Part shown: positions 17,231 through 26,784 of the stretch, piece by piece
Layout: every line of letters starts with the position of its first letter
Numbering within the stretch: position 1 is the first letter of the stretch
Assembly: GCA_943372215.1 (NCBI GenBank)
Contig: CALRXU020000016.1
Span: 1 to 64,000, forward strand
Direction of reading: 5' to 3'
DNA: 64,000 nt
From: UBA6183 sp943372215
Lineage (GTDB): Bacteria; Bacteroidota; Bacteroidia; UKL13-3
Notes under the pieces: generated by a model
The model's input: only the letters and a program-made list of their open reading frames with translations
Told to the model about the DNA's origin: nothing
The model's database searches: none
Translations under genes and position numbers: made by a program

Positions 17231-18649
17231 TTACTGCCTTACAGGCGCTACAAAATTGGTAACAATGCGTTTCATGAGTTTGCCATTGCTGTATATAGCC
17301 ACCTCGGCTTCAATATTGTTGGTGTGAATTTGTTGTTGAGGAATCAAGATGAAGAAAGAGCCTTTCATCAAATCATCTTCATGCAATTTTAAAGTAGCTG
17401 ATTCCCAATCAACCATTTTTAATTGCGCTCCTGCCGGACGGGTAATTTTTAGCTCCACCAGCTGATTGTGAAAAGTTTTATTCACCACCTCAAAATTATA
17501 CATGTTGCTTATCACGCCTTTGCCTTGTTCTTGATACATCAGACCTGGTGTGCGTAAAACAGATGATTCCACATCTTTACGCAGCATAAGTAAAACGGTT
17601 AACGTACTTACCAAAATAGCAAGAATAGACATATAGGCCACGCTCCTTGGTGTTATCCGTTTAACCTTTCCTGAAGTAATCTCTTCTTGCGAAGCATAAC
17701 GGATTAACCCTTTAGGTTGGCCAATTTTAAGCATCACATCATTGCATTCATCAATACAGGCGGTGCAATTAATACACTCCAGTTGTGTACCGTTTCTGAT
17801 ATCAATACCTGTTGGACAAACCTGCACGCATCTTTTACAATCCACGCAATCACCCAGGTTTTGCTCCACCCCTTTTTTTCGGAATCCACGTGGTTCACCA
17901 CGAATTAAATCATAAGCAACCACAATAGAATTTTTATCCAGCATCAACCCTTGTAACCTGCCATATGGACAAATTACAATGCACACTATTTCCCTTATTT
18001 TGGCAAACACCAGATAAAAAACTGTAGAAAAAACCAGCAGTGAAATAAACTTCCCCAAGTGTTGGGAAGGGCCATCAATCATGAGTTTTTTTACTTCTTC
18101 AAATCCTATCAGGTAACTTAAAAACGTATTCGCAATAAATACTGCCAGTACATAAAACAATACATGTTTACTTCCCTTTTTTAAGATTTTTTCTGTATCC
18201 CACTCCTGTTTATCTAGTTTTTGCTGGGCTTTAAAATCCCCTTCAATCCAGTATTCGATTTTGCGAAAAAGCATTTCCATAAAAATGGTTTGTGGACATG
18301 CCCAACCGCAAAACACCCTGCCAAATACTACGGTAAAAACAATTACAAACATCACAAAAGTCATCATCAACAACGCAAATAAAGGCAAATCCTGAGGCCA
18401 AAACGGAATGCCAAAAATGATAAACTTGCGTTCCAATATGTTTAACAACAGCAGCGGATGACCATTGAGTGTTATAAAAGGTCCACCAAACAACAACATC
18501 ATCAGCCCAATACTAAACCAAGTTCTGCCTTTGTATAAAGGCCCTTTGGGCTTTTTAGGATAAACCCAATTGCGACTTCCTGCTTTATCAATTAAGGAAA
18601 TGCTATCTCTGTAGGTATCTTCTAGTATTGGAATATTGTTGTTTAACAT
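17231..18649 (-). CDS. ccoG: CcoG, iron-sulfur accessory protein of cbb3 oxidase
   Basis: 472 aa. About five transmembrane segments occupy residues 30-230, with FCGWACPQTIFMEM near 112. A double [4Fe-4S] ferredoxin domain follows: CVDCKRCVQVCP near 272 and CINCTACIDEC near 295. A C-terminal Ig-like domain (about 355-472) is periplasmic. CcoG/FixG reduces Cu2+ to Cu+ for delivery to the CuB centre of cbb3 oxidase. All eight ferredoxin cysteines are visible. The start is 8 bp from the ccoP stop, so it is in the same transcript. Confidence 0.95.
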   Translation of the reverse strand: MLNNNIPILEDTYRDSISLIDKAGSRNWVYPKKPKGPLYKGRTWFSIGLMMLLFGGPFITLNGHPLLLLNILERKFIIFGIPFWPQDLPLFALLMMTFVMFVIVFTVVFGRVFCGWACPQTIFMEMLFRKIEYWIEGDFKAQQKLDKQEWDTEKILKKGSKHVLFYVLAVFIANTFLSYLIGFEEVKKLMIDGPSQHLGKFISLLVFSTVFYLVFAKIREIVCIVICPYGRLQGLMLDKNSIVVAYDLIRGEPRGFRKKGVEQNLGDCVDCKRCVQVCPTGIDIRNGTQLECINCTACIDECNDVMLKIGQPKGLIRYASQEEITSGKVKRITPRSVAYMSILAILVSTLTVLLMLRKDVESSVLRTPGLMYQEQGKGVISNMYNFEVVNKTFHNQLVELKITRPAGAQLKMVDWESATLKLHEDDLMKGSFFILIPQQQIHTNNIEAEVAIYSNGKLMKRIVTNFVAPVRQ

Positions 18650-18656
18650 AAATGCA

Positions 18657-19526
18657 TTATTTAACCAAGCTACTATCTATGGCCTTTGTTGGCTCTGCTT
18701 CAACCAAAACACCTTGTGGATCTTTTGGATTAGCTGGATTGGTGCCTTGCAGGGAGAGAATATAACTGGCAAGTTCCTGCATTTGACCTCCGTTTAAAGA
18801 GTTTTGCCAGGCCACCATTCCTTTGGCTGGTACTCCATATTTGATGGTGCTAAACACGGAGCGAATATCTCCCCCATGTATCCAATATTTATCCGTTAAG
18901 TTAGGCCCAACTTTACCCTGACCTTCTTCGCCATGGCACACCACACATTTTGCGGTGTAAATACTTAAGCCGTCTTTTAAACGGGAAGCATCAGTTAGCA
19001 ATACCACGTTGTTTTCGTCCACCAGATTACCAGCCATTTTTACATATTCCCTTTTGTCAATTTCGGCTTGTGCCAGTTCATTTTCATACTCCTTGGCTTG
19101 CAGGGTACCTGTTTCAAACACGTGAAACACCAACATGTAAATAAATCCAGCGGCTATGGTGCCATAAAACAACAAGTTGAACCAAAAAGGAATCGGGTTG
19201 TTTAGCTCCTTAATGCCATCAAAATCGTGGTCTAGCTCCATGTCCTTTTCAGCAGATAGCGGTTTAAGGCTAAGCAATTTTTCCCATAAAGTAGCGGTTT
19301 CCAATTCCACTGGATAATGGCCTCCCTTGGCCTCTACACTGAGCATATACACCACTTTTTGCAGGGTAATAACCAGCATAATTAAGGCAAATACCAACAC
19401 CCCTAAAATGCCCAGAATCACGTGGCTTACATTGATGGATGAAGGAGCTGTTGCAGCTTCGGTTGTTTGTGCCATACCTACTGATGCCACAAACATAAAA
19501 ACGGTAGTTAATTTCATTTTATTCAT
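18657..19526 (-). CDS. ccoP: CcoP, cbb3 oxidase c-type cytochrome subunit III
   Basis: 289 aa. The N-terminus has a signal-like segment and two transmembrane helices (about 30-55 and 115-137), with the FixP-like NPIPFWFNLLFYGTIAAGF. A single cytochrome c domain carries CVVCH near residue 195 and the axial Met in GMVAWQNSLNG near 239. Proteobacterial CcoP has two heme c groups, and this one has only one. It passes electrons to CcoO/CcoN in the inner membrane. The ATG overlaps the 3' end of ccoQ by 8 bp. Confidence 0.93.
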   Translation of the reverse strand: MNKMKLTTVFMFVASVGMAQTTEAATAPSSINVSHVILGILGVLVFALIMLVITLQKVVYMLSVEAKGGHYPVELETATLWEKLLSLKPLSAEKDMELDHDFDGIKELNNPIPFWFNLLFYGTIAAGFIYMLVFHVFETGTLQAKEYENELAQAEIDKREYVKMAGNLVDENNVVLLTDASRLKDGLSIYTAKCVVCHGEEGQGKVGPNLTDKYWIHGGDIRSVFSTIKYGVPAKGMVAWQNSLNGGQMQELASYILSLQGTNPANPKDPQGVLVEAEPTKAIDSSLVK

Positions 19527-19689
19527 AAGTATTGTGATTATCGAATGGAATGTTTTTCATTTGTTTGATGTGGTTTTTATCTGCTGTAAATACCCACCAT
19601 ATCAGTCCAACAAAAAATAACATAAATACCACCATTGAGAAGATGAGGTAACCATCAACTCCTTGTACATTGGCTAAAAACTGTTTCAT
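19519..19689 (-). CDS. ccoQ: CcoQ-like small cbb3 oxidase subunit
   Basis: 56 aa. It reads MKQFLANVQGVDGYLIFSM, then a hydrophobic helix (MVVFMLFFVGLIWWVFT) and a polar tail HIKQMKNIPFDNHNTYE. One transmembrane segment and a short charged tail fit CcoQ/FixQ, which stabilises the assembled oxidase. It sits between ccoNO and ccoP as in other species, starting 18 bp after the ccoNO stop and overlapping the ccoP start by 8 bp. Coding status rests on position, frame and the membrane helix. Confidence 0.85.
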   Translation of the reverse strand: MKQFLANVQGVDGYLIFSMVVFMLFFVGLIWWVFTADKNHIKQMKNIPFDNHNTYE

Positions 19690-19707
19690 AATAATTGAAT
19701 TAATTTA

Positions 19708-21837
19708 TTAGTTGGTAGCTGTTTTGTTCTTTTTTATATCTGTACCCATGCGTTGCATGTAAGCTATAATGGCAATCATCTCTTTGTTGCTATCCAATGC
19801 CACACCTTCTTTTTTCAAGTTGTCAGAGATTACTTGGGCTTGTTTCATTAACATTTGGTTGCCGTTGTCAATTTCATACTCTGTATAAGGCACGCCAAGT
19901 GTTTTCATAGCCTTTAACTTTTTTGGTGTAGTTGCCAAATCAATGTCTTGATCAGCCAGCCAATTATACTTGGGCATAATACTGCCTGGCGACATGGTTT
20001 GGGGATCCATCATGTGGTAATAATGCCAACTATCAGGATACTTTCCTCCTTCACGCATTAAGTCAGGACCTGTTCTTTTTGAGCCCCATAAAAATGGGTG
20101 GTCATAAACGTATTCGCCTGCCTTAGAGTATTCGCCCATGTAGCGTTCTGTTTCGCTCCTGAAAGGCCTTACCCATTGGGTGTGGCATGCATTACAACCT
20201 TCTCTGATATAGATATCACGCCCTTGCAATTCAAGCGGAGTATATGGTTTTACACTTGCAATGGATGGAATGTTTGTTTTTATGGTAAAGGTAGGTATCA
20301 TTTCAACGGCACCTCCAACTACAATCATCAAGATGGCAAGTACGGTAAATGTTAAAGGCTTTTTCTCCAAAGCAGCATGCCAAAACTCTCCTTTTTTAAA
20401 CAATCCTGATTTTTCAATAGCAAATGCTTCAGCAGGTTCATTGGCAACAAGTGAACCTTGTTTTATGGTTTTAACAATATTATAAATCAATACGAAAAAA
20501 CCTGATAGGTATAAAGTACCACCAACTGAACGCAATACATGCAATGGCAATATTTTAATGGTAATCTTTAAAAACTCTGGGTAAAGCAATGTGCCTTCTG
20601 GGGTGAATTGTTTCCACATTAAGCCTTGCGTAAAACCACTCCAATACATAGGTATGGCATAAAACAAGATGCCCAAAGTGGCTAACCAGAAATGCACATT
20701 AATTAACTTCTTTGAATAAATTTGGGTGTTGTAGATTCTTGGTATAATCCAATATAATATGGCAAAAGTAAGTAAGCCATTCCAGCCCAAAGCCCCCACA
20801 TGCACATGCGCTACAATCCAATCAGTAAAGTGGGCTATGGCATTTACATTTTTTAAGGATAACAAAGGTCCTTCAAAAGTAGCCATACCATATGCGGTAA
20901 TGCCCACTGCAAACATTTTCAGCACAGGTTCGTCCCGCACTTTATCCCAGGCGCCTCTTAAAGTAAGCAAACCATTAACCATACCACCCCAACTTGGAGC
21001 AATGAGCATGATGGAAAAAACTACCCCTAATGACTGCGCCCAATCAGGTAAGGAAGAATACAACAAGTGATGCGGACCAGCCCAAATGTATAAGAAAATT
21101 AATGACCAGAAGTGCAGGATGGATAATTTATAAGAATAAACCGGACGACCTGCTGCTTTGGGCAAGAAGTAATACATCATACCCAAAAAAGGAGTGGTTA
21201 AAAAGAAAGCCACCGCATTATGTCCATACCACCATTGCACCAAGGCATCTTGTACCCCAGCATAAATAGAGTAACTTTTGGTTAAGCTAATGGGCAGTTC
21301 AAGCGAATTAACAATGTGCAAAACGGCTACAGTAACAAACGTAGCAATGTAAAACCAAATGGCTACGTACATTTGTTTTTCCCTACGTTTAATAATGGTA
21401 CCAATCATATTGATACCAAATGTTACCCAAACCAAGGCAATCAAAATATCAATGGGCCACTCCAACTCGGCATATTCCTTTGAGGTGGTAAAACCCAACG
21501 GCAATGAAACTGCTGCCAATATAATAATCAATTGCCAGCCCCAGAAATGTATTCTGCTAAGTAAATCACTAAACATACGAGCTTTACACAACCGTTGCAG
21601 TGAATAATAAACACCCATAAAAATGGCATTACCCACAAAAGCAAAAATGATGGCATTGGTATGTAAAGGCCTTACACGCCCATAGCTTGTGTATTGGTTT
21701 CCGAAATTGGCTGCTGGCTGGTAAAGCTGAATGGCTACCAAAAGTCCAACCAACATGCCGACCACTCCAAAAATAATGGTGGCAATTGCAAAATCTCTTA
21801 CAATTTTGTTGTCATAATTAAATTTTTCTAGTTGCAT
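19708..21837 (-). CDS. ccoNO: Fused CcoNO, cbb3 cytochrome oxidase subunits I and II
   Basis: 709 aa. Residues about 1-470 are CcoN: twelve membrane helices, with heme and CuB ligands in RPLHTNAIIFAF (near 56), WWYGHNAVAFF (near 203), WAGPHHLLYSS (near 253) and DWIVAHVHVGALGWNG (near 337). Residues about 480-709 are CcoO: a membrane anchor, then GCNACHTQWVRPFRSE near 558 with one heme c motif and GSIMPKYNWL as the Met ligand. Separate ccoN and ccoO genes are usual in Proteobacteria; this fusion is the common Bacteroidota form. The complex reduces O2 to water at high affinity and pumps protons, supporting microaerobic respiration. Confidence 0.97.
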   Translation of the reverse strand: MQLEKFNYDNKIVRDFAIATIIFGVVGMLVGLLVAIQLYQPAANFGNQYTSYGRVRPLHTNAIIFAFVGNAIFMGVYYSLQRLCKARMFSDLLSRIHFWGWQLIIILAAVSLPLGFTTSKEYAELEWPIDILIALVWVTFGINMIGTIIKRREKQMYVAIWFYIATFVTVAVLHIVNSLELPISLTKSYSIYAGVQDALVQWWYGHNAVAFFLTTPFLGMMYYFLPKAAGRPVYSYKLSILHFWSLIFLYIWAGPHHLLYSSLPDWAQSLGVVFSIMLIAPSWGGMVNGLLTLRGAWDKVRDEPVLKMFAVGITAYGMATFEGPLLSLKNVNAIAHFTDWIVAHVHVGALGWNGLLTFAILYWIIPRIYNTQIYSKKLINVHFWLATLGILFYAIPMYWSGFTQGLMWKQFTPEGTLLYPEFLKITIKILPLHVLRSVGGTLYLSGFFVLIYNIVKTIKQGSLVANEPAEAFAIEKSGLFKKGEFWHAALEKKPLTFTVLAILMIVVGGAVEMIPTFTIKTNIPSIASVKPYTPLELQGRDIYIREGCNACHTQWVRPFRSETERYMGEYSKAGEYVYDHPFLWGSKRTGPDLMREGGKYPDSWHYYHMMDPQTMSPGSIMPKYNWLADQDIDLATTPKKLKAMKTLGVPYTEYEIDNGNQMLMKQAQVISDNLKKEGVALDSNKEMIAIIAYMQRMGTDIKKNKTATN

Positions 21838-21871
21838 AATTGAGTATAGTTTATTTGTATAATGATGTGAT

Positions 21872-22048
21872 TTATTTAATTGGGTCTGTTGTTGTTTCTT
21901 CTTTTATTGGTTTATCATCAAACAGCATTCTTACGGAGGGTGTATAATCATCGTCCATTTGGCCTGATTTTACTGACCAGATAAATGCGATTAAAAAACC
22001 AATAGCCAGTAGAAAGCTGCAACCAATTAGGATGTAAATAATGCTCAT
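21872..22048 (-). CDS. ccoS: CcoS, cbb3 oxidase maturation protein
   Basis: 58 aa. It begins MSIIYILIGCSFLLAIGFLI, one transmembrane helix, then AFIWSVKSGQMDDDYTPSVR. This WSVKSGQxDD pattern is the CcoS signature. CcoS is required for insertion of heme and copper into cbb3 oxidase. The ATG overlaps the ccoI stop as ATGA, so it is translationally coupled, and ccoNO starts 34 bp downstream. Identification is firm despite the short length. Confidence 0.92.
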   Translation of the reverse strand: MSIIYILIGCSFLLAIGFLIAFIWSVKSGQMDDDYTPSVRMLFDDKPIKEETTTDPIK

Positions 22049-24480
22049 ATTAACCCCCTTCTTTTTGCCATCCAGGAAGTGGATAACGTGGTGAATACGA
22101 TTACAGTAATAGAACTTAGTGGCATTAGAATGGCTGCAACCAATGGCGACAAGTTGCCTTGCACAGCAAAGGTCAATCCAACTAAGTTGTACAATAAGGA
22201 AATGACAAAACTTACATGAATAACTTGCATGGTATTTTTAGAAAACTTAAAAAAGTCGGCCAGTTTGTGGAACTGCTCTGCATCCATAATCACATCACTA
22301 GCGGGTGTAAAATGCGAGGTATTTTCAGTAATGGAGATGCCCACATTGGCTGCTTTTAATGCACCCGCATCATTTAAGCCATCACCAATCATCACCACTT
22401 GTTGGTGTTGTTGTTGTAATTTGGCTATAAATGCCAGTTTATCGGCTGGTGTTTGGTTAAATAGCAAGTGGTTGGCCTTTTTAAAATAAGGCATCAAGTG
22501 GTCTCGCTCTTTATCATTATCGCCTGATAATAAATACGTGTCGTAATTTGGCTGCATGGCTGCAAGCAATGGCTCGAGGCCCTCGCGGTAGGTTTGGCTA
22601 ATTTCATAGTATCCCTTTACACTACCATCAATCTGCACATACACACGGGTTGCTGAAATGGGTTGTTGGGCCAAATCGGCATTTACAAAAGTAGATGCTC
22701 CCAACATCACTTCATGCTGGTTTACCAAGGCTTTGATTCCCTTTCCTGCAACTTCTTCGAAGAATGAAACAGTGGGCACCTTAGCTACTTGTAGATGCTG
22801 TTTGATTTTTTGGCTCAGGGGGTGTATGGATTGTGCAACTGCTGCAGATACCATTTGTTGCTGACATAATGTAAGCGGTTTACCCTGATAATTGATGATG
22901 GAAGAATGGGGTTGAGTAAGGGTGCCTGTTTTATCGAACACAATGGTATTCATGTGCGACATGTGCTCAACCACTTCTGTTGATTTTAAATAAAACTTGT
23001 TTCTGCCTAGTACGCGCATTGCCGTTCCCAATGCAAACGGACTTGATAACGCAAGGGCACATGGGCATGCAATAATCAACACCGCAGTGAATGCATTTAA
23101 GGCAACATTGGCATCATCAAACAACCAAAACAATCCGCTACCAAAAGCAATCACCAAAAGTACAATGGTAAAGTACTTGCTCACCACTTGCTGAAAGCTT
23201 TGCAGGTTGCTTTGGTGATTTTTTGCAAACACATCATTGTTCCAAAGTTGAGTGAGGTAACTTTGCGAAACAGCCTTGCAAACTTCCAGCTCAATGGTTG
23301 CTCCACATTGGCGTCCTCCTGCATAAACAATCTCTCCCAAGCCTTTTGCCAAAGGGTTTGACTCTCCGGTTACGAAACTAAAATCAATGCGCGCATGCCC
23401 CTTAAACAATATGGCATCAGCCGGAATTAGTTCGTTGTTTCTGATAATCATTCTATCACCAATAACCAATGAAGTTACTGGTATGGTTTGTTCAATGCCG
23501 TTTCTGTTTACATTTACGGCAATGGGGAAATAGGAGGTGTAATCCCTTTCAAACAATAAGGTGTCAAATGTTTTTTGTTGAAACCACTTGCCTATGAGTA
23601 GAAAAAACACCAATCCTGCATGGGTATCAAACCAGCCAATGCCGTTGCCACTTAGCACTTCATAAACGCTTCTACCAAACATTACTAAAATGCCTAGTGC
23701 TAAAGGAACATCAATACTGATGAATTTCTTTTTGATGCTACTCCATGCTGATCGAAAATAATCTTGTGCACTAAATAAAAACACAGGTAGCGACAACATC
23801 AGGTTTACGTATCCAAACAACTTGGAAAAAGCACCTTGGGTGAACCGATCCAATCCAAAATACTCAGGAAAACTAAGCAACATGATGTTGCCAAAGCAGA
23901 ACCCAGCTACACCAATTTGGTAGGTTAATCTTTTATGCTGGTTTTGTTTGATGGTTTTGCTCAAATCATGCAAACTGATGGAAGGCTCGTATCCAATTTT
24001 ACTGAGCAATTCAACCACTTCACGTAAACTCGTCTTGGTTGGGTCAAAATCAACATGAAGTTCTTTCTTTAAAAAGTTTACCCTTGTTTGTGCTATGTGC
24101 GGATTAAGTTTGTATAAATGCTCCAATAACCAAATGCAAGAGCTGCAATGCATAGCTGGAATAAAAAAGGAAACTTTAGCCAACTTCCCATCATTAAATA
24201 ACAGTAATTTATGAATGATCTGTTCGTCATCTAAATATGCAAATTGAGCAGACAATACAGGATGTTTTAAGGTGGTGCCAGGATTTGATTCCAAATCGTA
24301 GTAATTGCACATTTGGTTGCTGGATAGCAACTGGTAAACACTCTTACATCCTACACAACAAAACAGGTGGTCATCAAAGCTAAGCTCCTCATTGCATTGG
24401 TCTCCGCAATGAAAACACTTGGATTTGATGTTATTTTTTACTGCTTCCATATTGTTCAGTTTTGGGCAATACAATTTCAC
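22045..24480 (-). CDS. ccoI: CcoI-type copper P1B-ATPase
   Basis: Up to 811 aa; the true start may be the Met at residue 11 (24450). The N-terminal Cys-rich part (CFHCGDQC and CCVGC, about 22-45) precedes a heavy-metal-associated domain with MHCSSCIWLLEH near 119. Eight membrane helices include the IACPCALAL copper site near 475. The P-domain has DKTGTLT near 517, the N-domain has SIHPLSQK, and the hinge has GDGLND near 700. CcoI/FixI exports Cu+ to the periplasm for CuB assembly. It is directly followed by ccoS and preceded by the Rrf2 regulator. Confidence 0.95.
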   Translation of the reverse strand: MKLYCPKLNNMEAVKNNIKSKCFHCGDQCNEELSFDDHLFCCVGCKSVYQLLSSNQMCNYYDLESNPGTTLKHPVLSAQFAYLDDEQIIHKLLLFNDGKLAKVSFFIPAMHCSSCIWLLEHLYKLNPHIAQTRVNFLKKELHVDFDPTKTSLREVVELLSKIGYEPSISLHDLSKTIKQNQHKRLTYQIGVAGFCFGNIMLLSFPEYFGLDRFTQGAFSKLFGYVNLMLSLPVFLFSAQDYFRSAWSSIKKKFISIDVPLALGILVMFGRSVYEVLSGNGIGWFDTHAGLVFFLLIGKWFQQKTFDTLLFERDYTSYFPIAVNVNRNGIEQTIPVTSLVIGDRMIIRNNELIPADAILFKGHARIDFSFVTGESNPLAKGLGEIVYAGGRQCGATIELEVCKAVSQSYLTQLWNNDVFAKNHQSNLQSFQQVVSKYFTIVLLVIAFGSGLFWLFDDANVALNAFTAVLIIACPCALALSSPFALGTAMRVLGRNKFYLKSTEVVEHMSHMNTIVFDKTGTLTQPHSSIINYQGKPLTLCQQQMVSAAVAQSIHPLSQKIKQHLQVAKVPTVSFFEEVAGKGIKALVNQHEVMLGASTFVNADLAQQPISATRVYVQIDGSVKGYYEISQTYREGLEPLLAAMQPNYDTYLLSGDNDKERDHLMPYFKKANHLLFNQTPADKLAFIAKLQQQHQQVVMIGDGLNDAGALKAANVGISITENTSHFTPASDVIMDAEQFHKLADFFKFSKNTMQVIHVSFVISLLYNLVGLTFAVQGNLSPLVAAILMPLSSITVIVFTTLSTSWMAKRRGLI

Positions 24481-24549
24481 GCTGCTGCAACCTATTTTTT
24501 TGCAGCAGTCAATTTTATTGACCTTGTTTGTTTATTTGTTAAACGTTCG

Positions 24550-24984
24550 CTAGCTTACTTTTAAAAACAACTTGCGTAACCCCAACTCATCATTGTAGTC
24601 TGATACAAGGGTATTGCTTAACATGTGACTTATTTTTTTTCTGATTCCTTTATATTCTTCATGCACCGGACAGGGATTTTTCTCCGAACAGTCCTTTAAT
24701 CCTAAACAACATGATGTGATAATTTTATCTCCATCTATTGCATACACAACCTCTAACAGGCTTATTTTTTTTTGTTGCTCATTTACTAAGAAACCTCCAT
24801 TGGGGCCTTTTGCTGATGACAAGAACCCCTTTTTTGAAAGTTCTTGCAATACCTTTGCAATAAAGTGTTGCGGTGCATCAAGCCCTTCGGTAATTTCTTT
24901 TATCCCAATGTACTTCCCGTCTGCTGTTTTTTGTGCAATGAGAAACATGGCTCTTATGGCATATTTACAAGTTTGTGAAAACAT
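24550..24984 (-). CDS. Rrf2 family iron-sulfur transcriptional regulator
   Basis: 144 aa. The winged helix-turn-helix occupies about 1-80 (KYAIRAMFLIAQ, then PQHFIAKVLQELSKKG, and the wing with SAKGPNGGF). A Cys-rich segment CCLGLKDCSEKNPCP near 93-107 resembles the [Fe-S] ligands of IscR/NsrR/RsrR-type members. The gene is first on the strand carrying the cbb3 operon, 70 bp before ccoI. A near-perfect palindrome overlaps its promoter. It probably senses O2, NO or iron-sulfur status and controls itself and the oxidase operon; the signal is inferred. Confidence 0.9.
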   Translation of the reverse strand: MFSQTCKYAIRAMFLIAQKTADGKYIGIKEITEGLDAPQHFIAKVLQELSKKGFLSSAKGPNGGFLVNEQQKKISLLEVVYAIDGDKIITSCCLGLKDCSEKNPCPVHEEYKGIRKKISHMLSNTLVSDYNDELGLRKLFLKVS

Positions 24985-25004
24985 GTTTGGTAATTTTTGC
25001 TATT

Positions 25005-25012
25005 CAAAGGTA
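25005..25012 (-). promoter_or_regulatory. -7 box upstream of the Rrf2/cco operon
   Basis: On the minus strand TACCTTTG matches TAnnTTTG. The Rrf2 ATG is 20 bp downstream. The -33 position (about 25032-25035, CTTT) is weak, which suits an activated or repressor-controlled promoter. Confidence 0.45.
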
Positions 25013-25022
25013 AGTAAGTAAT

Positions 25023-25058
25023 TAAATAATAAAAGACCTTTTTATCTTCTATTATTTA
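25023..25058. promoter_or_regulatory. Candidate Rrf2 operator palindrome
   Basis: The arms TAAATAATAAAAGA (25023-25036) and TCTTCTATTATTTA (25045-25058) are reverse complements at 13 of 14 positions around an 8-bp centre. It overlaps the expected -33 region of the Rrf2 promoter, fitting autoregulation. Confidence 0.5.
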
Positions 25059-25141
25059 AAGCACTTATAATCAACCATTTATTTTTAATACTGTTAAAAA
25101 ATGGAATTATCACTCCAAAAACGCATCCTATTGATTCACTA

Positions 25142-25178
25142 AAAAAAGAGTATTTACCCTATGAAAAAAGGGGGTTTT
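25142..25178 (+). promoter_or_regulatory. 37-bp conserved upstream element, copy 1
   Basis: Identical at 35 of 37 positions to 34880-34916. Core TATTTACCC, then ATGAAAAAAGGG. It ends 5 bp before a TTG -33 box (25184), which is 20 bp from a near-consensus -7 box GAAATTTG at 25207-25214. Copy 2 has the same spacing. Confidence 0.65.
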
Positions 25179-25292
25179 CACCCTTGAATTTACCAATAAT
25201 CGCAACGAAATTTGCCTCTGGTATTTTACCAACGTATTAACTTTAACTGTTTTTATAACTAAAGAACTACTAACTTTTATTCATTTCTGATT

Positions 25293-26780
25293 ATGACAAC
25301 GCCAATCTATAATAGCCAGCAACAAGTTTTTGCACTAAACATGTTCTCCAATTTTGCAGGAAATAAAAAAGCACCTGTTGATGAGCTTCAGGCCGATCTT
25401 ACTAAAATAATTAACGCATTACTCTCGGATGCGCGTATGCAAAAGTATATAGGAAACTGGCAAGTGGTTTGGGGACCAGTTGTTGGCTCTTATGGGAAAG
25501 ATGCTGACAGGCAAGTGGCATCTAACGCCTTGTATGTTGCTAAAAACGATGAAGGAACTTATGTGATAGCCACAGCGGCCACCAATCCAATTTCAACATA
25601 TGGCTGGTTGACGGAAGATTTTGATGTACAAACCATGGTGGTTTGGGATGGTTTTAATGAGGATGACCCAGAAGCTCCGCGTGTTTCGAGCGGAACCAGC
25701 ACAGGTTTAAATCACTTGCTAAGCATGGAGTCGCATGGCGTTTCATTAATGAGTTTTCTTCAAAGCACCTTTCAATCAAGCCCCACCACCCAACAACTTA
25801 TTGTTACAGGACATAGTCTTGGGGGAGCCCTCTCTCCTTCATTGGCATTAAAACTATTAAATACCCAAGCCCAATGGAATCCTACTAACACAGTAGTAGT
25901 TTGTGCTCAACCCAGTGCTGGTGCTTCTCCGGGTAACTTGGCATTCTCCAACTATTATAGCAGTTTATTGGGAAATCGTACCCTTCGTTTTTGGAATAAG
26001 CTAGATCCTGTTCCGCATGGTTGGCAGCATGACATGTTAGAATCAGCTCCGTTTTTGTATTATCCATATTATACACCCAATGTATTGTTACAAGGCTTGG
26101 TAGCATTGGCCCTTGGCCGAAGCCTTAAAGGCACTGAACCTTATCCGCAAGGAGGACTTTACACGCAACTGTTGCCCCAAACGCCTCCTTTGCCTGGCCA
26201 AGTAAATATCATACTTACCCAACCGCTTCCGGCATCTACGGTTATTCAGTTTTTAATGGATATGGAACTCAAAAAAATACTGGCCAATTTGGGTATCACT
26301 GGCCTAATCGCCAACACGTTAATTTCTATCTGCAACAGTATCATTCAGCACTTTGATAATAGTGCCACGGTTGATGATGCCATTGATTGGATGAGACATG
26401 AACTGGAAAAAATATTTGGCAATAACGAATACCTGAACCACCTGTTTAATACCTTAGACATTTTGCTGAACCAGTTTGAGGGTGTATTGCTTTATTTGCT
26501 TCAACTGGGTTACCAGCATGTTACCACCTATTATGATTTGATGGACATGAAAAACATGAAAAACCTAACGGATAACATCATCAATAGTCAAATTAGCTCC
26601 CGTAAACTGGATAGTTTTTACCTTGATTTAACCGCAAAACTAACTGACCCTAAAGAAGGATTAAAAACGCTGGGAGAACATTTGAGTGCTTCTATGCAAC
26701 AATTGCTTACCACAGATTTTATTAAACAAGCTGGCATTCCAAGTATTCCAAGTGGGGTTGCAGAGCCAATGCCTTTGTAA
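25293..26780 (+). CDS. Class 3 lipase-like α/β-hydrolase
   Basis: 495 aa. The nucleophile elbow TGHSLGGALS lies near residues 171-180, with the class 3 lipase context before it (SHGVSLMSFLQSTFQ). A probable catalytic Asp is in FWNKLDPVPH near 235, and His in that stretch could complete the triad. No N-terminal signal peptide is visible, so it may stay in the cytoplasm. Residues about 310-495 are helical and unassigned. Substrate is unknown. The gene is preceded by the 37-bp element and promoter, with a leader of about 75 nt. A secreted protein gene starts 4 bp after its stop, so the two form an operon. Confidence 0.8.
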   Translation: MTTPIYNSQQQVFALNMFSNFAGNKKAPVDELQADLTKIINALLSDARMQKYIGNWQVVWGPVVGSYGKDADRQVASNALYVAKNDEGTYVIATAATNPISTYGWLTEDFDVQTMVVWDGFNEDDPEAPRVSSGTSTGLNHLLSMESHGVSLMSFLQSTFQSSPTTQQLIVTGHSLGGALSPSLALKLLNTQAQWNPTNTVVVCAQPSAGASPGNLAFSNYYSSLLGNRTLRFWNKLDPVPHGWQHDMLESAPFLYYPYYTPNVLLQGLVALALGRSLKGTEPYPQGGLYTQLLPQTPPLPGQVNIILTQPLPASTVIQFLMDMELKKILANLGITGLIANTLISICNSIIQHFDNSATVDDAIDWMRHELEKIFGNNEYLNHLFNTLDILLNQFEGVLLYLLQLGYQHVTTYYDLMDMKNMKNLTDNIINSQISSRKLDSFYLDLTAKLTDPKEGLKTLGEHLSASMQQLLTTDFIKQAGIPSIPSGVAEPMPL

Positions 26781-26784
26781 AAGT

